The notes beneath the pieces are model-generated. The model saw only the letters and a list, made by a program, of their open reading frames with translations. It was not told where the DNA came from and did not search any database. Of a stretch of 64,000 nt of DNA, positions 12,770 to 23,600 are shown piece by piece. This stretch comes from Membranipora membranacea. Taxonomy: Eukaryota; Bryozoa; Gymnolaemata; Cheilostomatida; Membraniporidae. A program made the position numbers and the translations under genes. The stretch lies in contig OU612066.1 of NCBI GenBank assembly GCA_914767715.1, positions 26,012,283 through 26,076,282 of the forward strand, written 5' to 3'. The number at the start of each line of letters is the position of its first letter. The stretch's first letter is position 1.

Positions 12770-13202
12770 TGTCACATACACTGTATGTGACACGCCTAGG
12801 TGCATGACTCTACATGAAGTTAGGCATTGTATATTGCACTGTCATGGTTGCCATGGTCCTAATCTGATTAATTGTTATACTCTTCAGCATTTACTTCCAT
12901 TTTTTGCACATTTAATTACCATCTAAATGCGGAGGTTGGCCATCAATATAATGACGTATCATCCCACCTGTTTCTATTTTTACGACCTATTTATACAGGT
13001 CAGTATAAAGAACAGGGGTTTTTGCTCTGAAGATTCAGTTACAACTTGGCGTTGCAATTTATCAGTTGCCTGGGGCATTTGCCCCAGGGTGTAGTTCAGT
13101 AATAAAATCATCAAACTGCCGAAAAACTGCATTCAGTATTGTAAAGAAATCTCATATGAACTCTGCCAGCAGTGAACTGTCGTGATCTTTCTCGATCCGA
13201 CA
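12770..13202 (+). repeat. 5' LTR
   Basis: This is the left copy of the 433-bp LTR. Its first 23 bases form a near-perfect inverted repeat, arm TGTCACATACA around one central base. A TTTATAC-like element near 12990 could be a promoter TATA, which is inference. Confidence 0.9.
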
Positions 13203-13204
13203 AT

Positions 13205-13222
13205 TGGTGCCCAACCGAGTGA
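13205..13222 (+). other. Retroelement primer-binding site
   Basis: TGGTGCCCAACCGAGTGA starts two bases after the LTR end. It begins with TGG, which pairs with a tRNA 3' CCA. I cannot name the tRNA without a tRNA set from this organism. Confidence 0.7.
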
Positions 13223-14210
13223 GGAGAGAACTTCACACCTTCAGATGATGAGACTGATAGCGTTGAATATACAAGAAAGAGGATGGAGATTGTGGACTTG
13301 GAGGAAAATGTCTTTGGAGTAGATGATCTAATGCAAGCAATATAATGGAACCATATGTGTCTACATCGTCTACATTACTATAAGGAGAAATGGAGACGGA
13401 CTTTTTAGATGATGTAGAGACAAAACATATGGAAGCTGATATACTAGTGATGACATTTGATCTTCTGCTCATGATTCACCAACTGACAAGGTACCTCTGC
13501 AATTTCCTGATTTTATTCAACCAGTTCTATTCAGTCTCAGTCTACAACAGCAGACAAACTACTCTGGTGGTGTGAACGCTGTAACTCAAAAAAATAGAAA
13601 AACTTCAATAAAAACATTAGGCAACCGTAACCTAAGATCCGCTAAGAATAAAAGATTATGGAATGCAGCTGACTACAACCAACTGGCAACTGATCTTAAT
13701 ATAGCAGCAGTATTAGTGCAAGGATCAGCACAAAATAATATGGTCACTGTATTAGTTAGGATGTAATGAATTATTTGACATTATTACCATCGACACAACC
13801 TTGATCATGCAATTTATATATTTATCGTTTGAATTTCCTGCGATGCCGACTTTTTAATGATAGTTGTGCAGGAAAGCAGCATTATAATATTTCATGAATT
13901 TTATACCTTCGTCTGTCCTGTAATCTAAGCAAAGCTTAGGTTCTTAGATCTAGAGTTGAGAGGAAAGTGGGATATATTTTTTTTGTTAATGGACCTGAAG
14001 CAGTTGTTAAGGTTCTTCAGCCTTGGAAGGGAATGTCATGATTTTGTTATGACCGTCTTTTATGCATGACATTTTTGATTTGTTTGTATTTCAGGAGATT
14101 TTGAGGTTTTAAATTTTATATTGTAATGATTATCCTTGTGTGACATAAGCTATAATGTTTTTTGAACCAGTTAAAGCGATCGAGGACGATCGCAACCAGG
14201 GGGGTGCATG

Positions 14211-14643
14211 TGTCACATACACTGTATGTGACACGCCTAGGTGCATGACTCTACATGAAGTTAGGCATTGTATATTGCACTGTCATGGTTGCCATGGTCC
14301 TAATCTGATTAATTGTTATACTCTTCAGCATTTACTTCCATTTTTTGCACATTTAATTACCATCTAAATGCGGAGGTTGGCCATCAATATAATGACGTAT
14401 CATCCCACCTGTTTCTATTTTTACGACCTATTTATACAGGTCAGTATAAAGAACAGGGGTTTTTGCTCTGAAGATTCAGTTACAACTTGGCGTTGCAATT
14501 TATCAGTTGCCTGGGGCATTTGCCCCAGGGTGTAGTTCAGTAATAAAATCATCAAACTGCCGAAAAACTGCATTCAGTATTGTAAAGAAATCTCATATGA
14601 ACTCTGCCAGCAGTGAACTGTCGTGATCTTTCTCGATCCGACA
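14211..14643 (+). repeat. 3' LTR
   Basis: This is the right copy of the 433-bp LTR, identical by eye to 12770-13202. It is followed by the ACTG target duplication. Confidence 0.9.
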
Positions 14644-14647
14644 ACTG

Positions 14648-17066
14648 TATCACTGAAATCTCAAAAAAAAGCATGTTTTATCCACACTCATAACTTGTAT
14701 TACATCACATCTAGCGCCATTTGATCCCCTCAAAGTCTAACTCCCCCCCCCCTCACCCGTTCTGTCTGACAGCTCCCAGCTTGAATAATGTTGTTGTCAA
14801 CAAATTGAACAATTACATCCGAGAAAATGCTAACAGAGGCAATTCATTTTCCACACTTCTTGTTTTAAATTTGTTTAGTAATTTTTTTTGTATCAATTTA
14901 ATTATTGAATGTATTATTAACGCTTGAGCTTGGTACTTGGTAGACCTCAACCTTGCGTCCAGGTTTTTGTGACAGCTTGTAATTTTTTTATTGCATACAA
15001 AACTGGCCCTGTCTTAAACATGAGATATAACTTTAATTTTACAGCAATGCAGTTGATTCCCAGGCATTGTAATATGAAATATAAATACTAGAAGTAATTG
15101 TATGTTAAAGTATTTTCATGTTCATGGGATGGGCATTATATGTTAGCATAATTGATATCTCTAGTTGTCATTGCTGCGTGTCTTTGTCATTCTGAGGTCA
15201 CGTGAAAGTTTTATTATTTCCATGACTTATTTGGATAAAGATAAATAATCTCACCAAGATAACGTGTTTACAGTGACATTGAAAACAGTGTAGGAGTTGT
15301 GTTCACTCACTTTGTAAGAGGATGACTCCTACCAACACTTAACCAGAGCTTTAACCAGGGAGATTTGGGAGATCTTTGCTCAGACAACAAAAGGTCGTCT
15401 TATCATATTTTAGGCTATTAACTACCCTTTGACTGCACTTAACTCACTGGGCAGCTATTTACATGGCAGATTACAGTTGCTGAGTGACTATTTCTATCAC
15501 CATTGTAAGTTTTTGGTACCGCAGTACCACTTGTTATGTTCTTTTAGTCTTTCAATCATTTTAGGGATAACTTCAATTGTGTGATGGTATCCTTAAATCG
15601 ATTATGTTCTGTGACTATTCTTAAGGTAGCCTAGACCAATTGCATTGTAAATCCCGATACACATTGAATCGTCACGGCACTAATTGTAATCTTGCAGCCT
15701 ATAATGAACGGGTTAACCTGAGGCATAATCAACTTGGAAAGAAAATTACTGAGGAGAAGAACCAGGCATTTCCTCAATATAACAATGAACAATTTGCAAC
15801 ACTTCTAATCATGTAGATATCCACAACTGTCAATGTACCTTAGCTTACCTAAGATGGTTTAAAGTTGGGCAATGGTCACGCCTGCTATGAACAACCCCCT
15901 CCTACTCCAAAAAATAACTTTTACAGAGCAGTTAAAAGTGGACGCCGAAATTTCCCCAATGAGTTTGGCTGCTCAGGCTACAGAGGATAAAGTTCTGCTC
16001 TATGATCTGGTTTTTATATACCCTGGTCTCCTCTAAACAGCTATCATATAGATATCAATACTGTAATTTGTATTATAGGAGGAACAACGGGCAAATTCGC
16101 GACCTGCTCCACTGTAATAAAATTGATTATTAATAATCAGTGTCAAATCCCATAGCAGTAGCTCTCAACTGCTATGGGATTTTACACTGATTATTAATAA
16201 TCCATTTTATTACAGTGGAACAGGTCGCGAATTTGCCTAATGCAAAGAGTGAGAGAAAACAACATAATTTAATGAAAAAAAACTCATGTTAAGTGTCTTT
16301 TTGTGTCATTTTTCCCCAATGTTAGTAATTGTCCTCTTACAGGGCGCTGGCGCCGGCTTTCCTTATCTCTTCAGAGATTTCCAAGGAGCTTAATAATACC
16401 ATCGATTGCTGGTTTTAATGTTTCTTTGTATGCACCTAAAAATATAGAAAAGTACAAACGAGCTTTTAAGCATTTGTGATCATTACATCATTTATATGAC
16501 AATTGGTGAAAGTAAATTCGTAGCAGCGATATAATGTATTATATATAGCAATGTATTTTTTCTCAGGTTGGCTGACATCATCTCATACCTCATACCTCAT
16601 ACCAAGCCTGTTAATGCTTGGATTTTCAGTTATCTAAACATCTGATCGGCTCATTAATTGTGAAATATTTTCTCTATTTTTTATTGTTGGTCTTGGGCAA
16701 CTTAAATAATTGAACAATCTACTATTGTAATTTGAATTGAAAAATTTTAATTATCTCTGACAAAACTTTTAAACATGATGTCTTTTTTATCTCGCACCAT
16801 GTTAACACCATTTCATCATTATTGTGATTTATTTAGGTCACGAGTTCTTTGAAGAATATAAAACCGACAACTTTAACTTCACGTGCTCTGTTGACAACTC
16901 AGATCAGTGTAAATCCAGCAGATGGTATTTCATACCGCTACACACATACCACTTCCTTCCTAGACCTTGAGACAGGACAAGAAAGGTTTGTTGGCAGAAC
17001 TTCCATCTTATCACATACAGTTCAACTACTAACTAAGATTTCTTGTTGGTAATAAGATGCATAGAT
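14648..17066. other. Intergenic DNA downstream of the esterase
   Basis: I see no supported gene. A C-run lies near 14741 and a large foldback at 16090-16237, listed separately. A stretch at 16838-16960 has an acceptor-like start and a short cysteine-containing open frame, but I cannot attach it to anything. Confidence 0.5.
16090..16237. mobile_element. Foldback (MITE-like) element
   Basis: The two ends are reverse complements: GGCAAATTCGCGACC at the left and GGTCGCGAATTTGCC at the right. Pairing continues inward through TCCACTGTAATAAAAT and TTATTAATAATC to ATCCCATAGCAGT, with very few mismatches. Arms of about 65-70 bases close on a short loop near 16158-16170. No coding capacity. I could not identify a clear target duplication. 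Confidence 0.85.
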
Positions 17067-19104
17067 TCACACAGGTTCACTGCCACCATAAATTTCATCA
17101 GAGAGGTTTTTTAGAGAAGAAACTGCTAACACTTTTGATATTAATATTCAAGAAGGCATCAGCTTCCATTCATGGGACAACAAATGACAGCCGTAATTAC
17201 CAACCTTATTGCAATGCCGACGTACGTACCTGGTTTGTTTATGCAACCATGTAGTGTTCCATGGAGAAGAATGGAAGATGTGTGCACTCCAGCAGCTTCC
17301 AGCTTTCCCTGGTAATCTACAATGAGAATGTTTAAACTATCAAGGAAAGGGTACTTTAGTTCAATAATGGACCAGTCCATGCAAAACTTTTACTACATCG
17401 TGTTCCTCTGTGCTCCACATTGGCTTCAAGGTTCAAAGCTTTGACTTTTTATTTTACATTACCTTCACTCTGATCAGCTAATGGATCACATTCAGCCACA
17501 ATAAATAAAGTAGGAGGTAAACTCATCAATGAGGTTCTATTCAGAGGGCAGCAGAGAATATTGTTCTCATCCTCCTTGCTTCTCAAGAAATGATCGTGGA
17601 ACCTAACAAAATAGCAACAGACAGTAATATGAGGTTTTGCCCTAGCATAGACATCGATACATAAAAGTCTTTTGTTGCGCTAGCTCTTACTGAATCAAAA
17701 AGCGGCTATTTTAGTTTGACATCAGAGCCCACCATCAATATGCTTCATCAAAACAAATTAGATCAACTTTGACTTTGACGTATTCCGACTGTATTCAAAG
17801 TCGGCCTCCACTACCTATTAGGGGGAGGCAAGTCTGAATGCCGAATGAAACAGATGTGCAACTTATTTTACATACCAGTCCATCTTTTCATCAGTTAGAA
17901 GAAACCCTTTACTGTATTTCTTGTAAGATGGATAATCTTTCAAGCCAGACATTGTAAGCGAGGGGTAAATCAGAATCTAAAACAAGTTTTTTACAAGATA
18001 CAACAAAAGGTTGTGGTCAGAATGAAGAAGGCTTCTTTGTTCAAATTTTCATTTGACAATGCAATATTATATTAATAAAGCGGTACATATACATGATGCC
18101 CACAAAAAGATAATGCAAGCTATCATGATATGACTATCAACAATCCTAAACAAAACTGATATTTTGCAGAGAAAAACTTAGAACTGTTGCAATTTTGGTA
18201 GTAATATGCCTCTTTGTACACATTAATTGTTAAATTAGTGTTTTTAGACAAATATATTTTATTGATTACCTGGTAATCAAGCCCATCTACAGTGTGACAA
18301 ACAGTAGCAGCAATGCTTCCACCTGCTGAATCTCCAGCAACACCAACTTTAGCTGAGGAGTTGTTAGCTAGTTCCTGTCTGTTAGCCATCACCCATCTTA
18401 CAACCGCCTCAGCATCAGTATAACATGCAGGAAACTTAAAGTCAGGACTCAATCTGTACTCAACATTAACCACCACACAGTTAGACTGGCTAAAATAAAA
18501 AATGTAACATAAAATGTCCCTAAACATGTCAGGATGAATAAAAACGCGAGTTGAGAATCTTCCAAGATGTAATCAGTAGACAATTTTGGAGACACCTAGA
18601 ATCAGGATCATATTCATAGACTTTCATTAGTTACTTGCAAAGCGCGCCTTGAGAATTCTGTGAGGCCAGTGGTTCTCTCATCGGATGAATCAGAGATATA
18701 TCCTCTTCTAATCAAGTACAAAAGTGGCGAGCTTAAATTGCAACAAGCGACAACAAATTTCACTCTTGAAGTGAAACTTACTATGATACGATTTCACAGA
18801 TCTTCATGTGAGACTTCCTGCTTCCCCAGACCCAGCCACCACCATGGAAATAAACCATGATGCTGTTCCAAACACTGCCCTCTGGTCTCAGTATAGTGAT
18901 TGGAATATTATACTCCATCCCATCATCTACAGATGGTATGTTCTGTTCCTTGCTAGAACCAGAGAAAATAAAGTCGCCTTTGACAGCAGTATCACATCGA
19001 TCAGCCAACTCTCTCAGTTCCTCCACGGATAGTACAGATAGATCTAACTCTCCTGCTGCCTCAAGTACAGCTTTAGATTCAGGGCTGAGTTGCACTGATG
19101 CCAT
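17067..19104 (-). CDS. Arylacetamide-deacetylase-like alpha/beta hydrolase
   Basis: Six exons on the minus strand: 18782-19104, 18270-18489, 17876-17976, 17463-17602, 17230-17316 and 17067-17125. Every junction keeps phase, giving about 309 residues. Exon 1 carries the oxyanion-hole motif HGGGWVWGS. Exon 2 carries YRLSPDFKFPA and the nucleophile elbow GDSAGG. Exon 3 has ILIYPSLTM, exon 4 has VAECDPLADQS with the catalytic acid, and exon 5 has HGTLHG with the catalytic histidine. This is the hormone-sensitive-lipase / AADAC branch, esterases acting on lipid or xenobiotic esters. The start could lie 30 bases upstream (19134), which would add a hydrophobic MIQFLSLFVA that might act as a signal anchor, as in AADAC. 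The last exon has a weak acceptor (TTAG or TTAGCAG) and is the least certain. The substrate is unknown. Confidence 0.85.
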
Positions 19105-20357
19105 AGCGACAAACAATGACAGAAACTGTATCAAAGTTTTGTGCAGACCTGTGAACTAATTTATGACTGAAGGTTGCGTTACAATTATTTATGTGACATT
19201 GATGGACATGAGATTGATTTGACACTCTGTGACGGTCTATTTATACTTGACCAAAATTACAAATTCCCTGAGCATAATGGCTGGAGAGGTTGAATCTTAA
19301 AAACACTTTTGACACAAAACAGCCATTCTTGATCCACGCTGTGATGCAGAATAAAACTGTCTTTTATATCTATAACGTACCAGGACATGATTGCATTTGC
19401 ATTTTTAATATTTCTATACAAGAACATTCTATAATTGACCCTTTTTTGTTTGAAATCGTACAGCCGCCAATTAAAAGTATGAACAATGGATTGCTTTTCA
19501 CTTACGCAATACAACAATTTCAGTTTTTAGGGGTTTTCTCTTTGCCCCACATACAGGGCAAAGACAATCAAACATGAATCGCTGACAGTTCCGGATAAAA
19601 CGTTGTTTTAACTTAAATTTAGTGACTAGGCTAAAAATTGTTCAGAGGTTGAAACGCAGCAAAATTTTAATTTTGGATTTTTGTTATAATATTGAGCATG
19701 ATGATCAACTGAGTTCGTGTTTAGCAAATTTGTGATTAGCGCAGTGGTGAAATTAAAAATCTTATGAAAACATTCCTCTAGAAGGGTAACTGTAGGCTTC
19801 AATGCTTCCGATAGTTAGCTGCCCAATGTGCACCACATGTTTATGTTCTATTTTTGATCCGTACTCAAACAATTGAATACGTAAGCTAAACTTTAATTGT
19901 ATTTTAAAGATAAATGTATTTCTTATGTTTAAATCTTTGTTGCAAATAAATAATTCATATATAACAAAATATAATACGGTTTCATTCCATAGTTCTGATT
20001 GCGGTATTATGATAAAGGGCAGTAAGAGTGTGTTCAGAAATCAATTAATTAAATTCCCATCTCCCGAAAAATCAGAAAAAATTATGGAAAGTTTGACTCA
20101 GCGTCAAAAAGGAAATGGATCTTGAGTGCTACTCCTTCTTGGATCCAGCCAAGTGTTCAATCTGATCTGCCACATGCATTGCATCTTGTCAAGGATATCT
20201 GCAATCCCGACTCCAAAGTACAATCTCATCTCTCGGTTTCTCATTTTGACATCAGAGCATCAATCTACATCAAGAGATGATATTAATGTCACTTATGTTT
20301 GGACTCATTCCAGCATCGTGATGAATTTCTCCCCGATATGACGAGCAACAAAGGCAG

Positions 20358-20600
20358 CAACCTAACATATAACCTAACCTATAACCTAACGTATAACCTA
20401 ACCTATAACCTAAAGTATAACCCAAAGGTTAAACCTAATGTATAACCTAACGCATTACCTAACACATAACCCGACGTATAGTCCAGCATATAACCCAACG
20501 CATAACCTAATGTATAACTTAATATATAACCAAAGATATACTAACGTATAATCCTTACATATGTTGAAGCCTTACGTACAACCTAACGTATAACGCCATA
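20358..20600. repeat. Minisatellite, TATAACCTAACG-type unit
   Basis: About 240 bases of imperfect copies of a 10-12-base unit (AACCTAACGTAT and variants). It sits immediately downstream of the last recognised TMF1 exon, so it lies in either the 3' UTR or the final intron. CCTAA is embedded in most units, which recalls TTAGG-type telomere repeats read backwards, but the spacing is not telomeric. Confidence 0.85.
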
Positions 20601-20609
20601 CGTACATAC

Positions 20610-23600
20610 CTGTTGTTTGTACATCTGTTTGACATCCATAAGATCCATAGAGAGTTCTGTGACTTGTTCCTCCTTCTCACCGTACATCTGGAGTAAAGCC
20701 TGGTAACGTCCATTCAACTCCTGCACGAAACACAATATCATATAAATTTAGCAATTTTATATATGAATTCAAAAGTTCTCACAAGACATTTGAAGTGAGG
20801 TTTCACATTTTATCTGATATGCCAAGAACCGAAAATAGAATATCAACAGTCAAAATCTGCTAATTGACACTATTGAAGTATAGAACTCATAGCCATACTT
20901 TGTTGTATTCAGACTGTGAAGTAACGTTGTAGGCATTTCAGCATCCGGTGTGGCAGCTGCATAACACTAATTAATCGATGGTGTCACCTTCTTACGTACC
21001 TTATATTGCTGTTGCATTTTCTGCAGCTGCTTTATCTTTGAGGATAGATCTGTGTTTTCTTCTGTTAACTTCACCATCTCCTTTGTGAGAGATTCTCTAG
21101 TTTTCTCATGCTCAGAAATGTCAGCCTGTAGAAATTCAGAAATATTGACGTTAGAATTTGAATTTTTTTTTATCACTCTAAGAAAATTATTGTGCCCGAA
21201 TTGCCAGTGACGCCATTAGTGCCATTCCATTGGTTGATGATGGAATGCCGCTACAAGCAACCCACAATAATTAGCCTCTTGTTACTCTCTGTAACAGCAT
21301 GTTTTCAGTGTTCTTCGACTATCAATGTCCTTTTATGCGAAATTAGCAAAATATTAAACAAGTTTTGAACCTCACACTGCTGTAAAATTTGCTCCACCCT
21401 CTTAAGCAAGATGTTTAGTATTGCTCATGTGAGCTGAGCTCATATATCTATATAAATATTTACAAATTATACATATACACATAGTATATGTAATATGCAT
21501 GATATATATACATACATACGCGTAAAAGACATATAAAGTTACCTGCAGTTGTAGAATCTCCCCTTCCTTCTGTTTGACTTGTGACTCAAGATTTTCTAAG
21601 AATGACGTCGTGCTGTGGTTTCTGATGTTATCATAGAGACTAGATCCCATCATAGACGATGTTGATAGAGCTCGCTCCAATAACTCATCCTATCAACGAA
21701 AAGAAAATTGTAACATTGTAAAATTTTCCTGATAGTTTATATCTGAAAGTAACGATATTATCCCATAACTTAGACAAAACATTCTTTTTCCTTAGACACA
21801 AGGTCTCATGTTAAGATCGGGTTGCTTGTGTGGGTTAGTCATGGTCGTCAAATAAAACTCTAGAAACAAGAAATGTTGGTTGTCCGAAGGAAATGCTCAC
21901 AGTTAGGTTGTAGGTAGGTACACAATATGATTTCTCATGGTAAATTTCCTAGATTGATTAAAGAAGTTTTTTCAAATTTGCTTTTCTTTTTGATTGTGAA
22001 TGACTTGTTACTCCTTGTTCAACCATACTCAGATTAATCGCAGCCCTGCATACATAGAATTGGTAGTAGATTCACTTAGGAATGATTACCAAGGTCCATT
22101 GAGAGGCTATGCAGGTATGGTGAAATTTGCTTTATTTACATTATTACAGTACCAGCAGTGTAGAACACTGAACTGGACCGCAGGCCAGAGGGAATGGTGT
22201 AGACACCAAGTATAACTCACTGCACAGCTGCTGACATAAGTATAGATTCGATATATACCTATTAAACTGATGTCAACAGCTCCGTAGTTAGTTATCGTCG
22301 ATGTTTATATCTCTATAAACACTTGGCCAGTATTGGTGTTTGATATGAATCCAACATATTGAACAGTATAGACTAGCTAGTGTGCCATAGGCCCATACTT
22401 GCATCAGGGCTTAGCCTTAAAAAAATTGCAGTATCAGTCTTGGAGTGTCAACTAATATAACACATCGGAATCAATTTTTATGAGTAAACATAGGCAAATA
22501 TTGCAGAAATGCCCACAAAACATCTGATTTAAGTAAAACTTGGCGGAGATAAACCAAGTATAACAAGTTGTACTTCATTTCTGCGGCCTCTACGGAGCTT
22601 AAAATAGAAGCTCCCTCGGCGTGATTGTTCAAGAGTGATTATGGTTGCGGTCAAGTGATAATTAAACCTGACACTTCAATAGATTACCAGCCATTGCCGC
22701 TATGCTCCTTTGTCAAGCCTTGTATTGATTGATATAAACAGTGTTGCAAAACAACGGAGGTATTTTATTACATTTGGTGGCAATGACATTTGACGTGTCA
22801 GTATCTTTGTTTATGGCGGGTGATTACCACAAAACTATGCAGTCAGGATTATTCTATACACATATAAAAAATATTTTAGGTCTAGTTTATATGATTATGA
22901 AAAGTTGTATTAATGGTACTTAGAAATTGAAAACTATTAGACTAGCATAATGTGGTGCATTTTGAACTATTTTGAACACAAAAATAAATTGTTCAAATTA
23001 GTTGGAAGTTTAACAGTTCAAAAAATGACTGGAAGTAGCTTTTCCATGCCAATCCAGCCTCCAAATATATCTAAAAATGTACCCCTAGAACCTCTCGATT
23101 TTCCATCCTAGTGATTGTAATAACACTTGTGTGGTGGTTAGTCATATTAAATCATGCTAGCTCCAATTCATAATAGAAACAAGGCGTGTTAAATAAATGA
23201 TATTATAGGTTGAGAAGTTACTGGGCAGATTTGACCAAATAAAGAGGGTACAGCCAGCATTCCTCAATATTAATCACAACAAAATTTGACCGTGAACATG
23301 GAGAGTGTGGTGTTTGCTTCACATAACTCTTTGACACAGCCAGGATGTGTATAAAATGTGGCAGCAAGTCAGCATAACCAGGACTGTGATTGCTTTGGAT
23401 CTTGAATCTGGTGCCTAGCATCAACGCAGCTGATTATTTCAGAGGTTTTTCTTTATTTGTATTATAACAGTACCAGCAGTGTAGAACACTGAACTGGACC
23501 GCAGGCCAGAGGGAATGGTGTAGACACCAAGTATAACTCACTGCACAGCTGCTGACATAAGTATAGATTCGATATATACCTATTAAACTGATGTCAACGG

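Larger units (their letters stand above)
12766..14647 (+). mobile_element. Short non-autonomous LTR retroelement
   Basis: Two 433-bp direct repeats that read as identical (12770-13202 and 14211-14643) bound a 1,008-bp interior. Each LTR starts TG and ends CA, and a 4-bp target duplication ACTG flanks the element (12766-12769 and 14644-14647). Two bases after the 5' LTR lies TGGTGCCCAACCGAGTGA, a typical tRNA primer-binding site. A purine run (AGGGGGG) precedes the 3' LTR at about 14198-14204. The interior has only short frames and no gag, protease or reverse transcriptase motif that I can see, so it must rely on enzymes from elsewhere. Identical LTRs imply a recent insertion. The 4-bp duplication is compatible with Gypsy-like integration, but the superfamily is inference. 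Confidence 0.9.

Noticed and set aside
16838-16960. Possible exon starting HEFFEEYKTDNFNF after an acceptor-like ATTTAG
   Set aside because: Stops soon after, no matching exon on either side and no family recognised.
19683-19720. Candidate final TMF1 exon in phase 0 after an AACTCAG acceptor
   Set aside because: It does not match the conserved end of TMF1 and the acceptor has no pyrimidine tract; the true end remains unplaced.
20358-20600. CRISPR-like array of short repeats
   Set aside because: Units are 10-12 bases, contiguous and imperfect with no unique spacers; this is a minisatellite in animal DNA.
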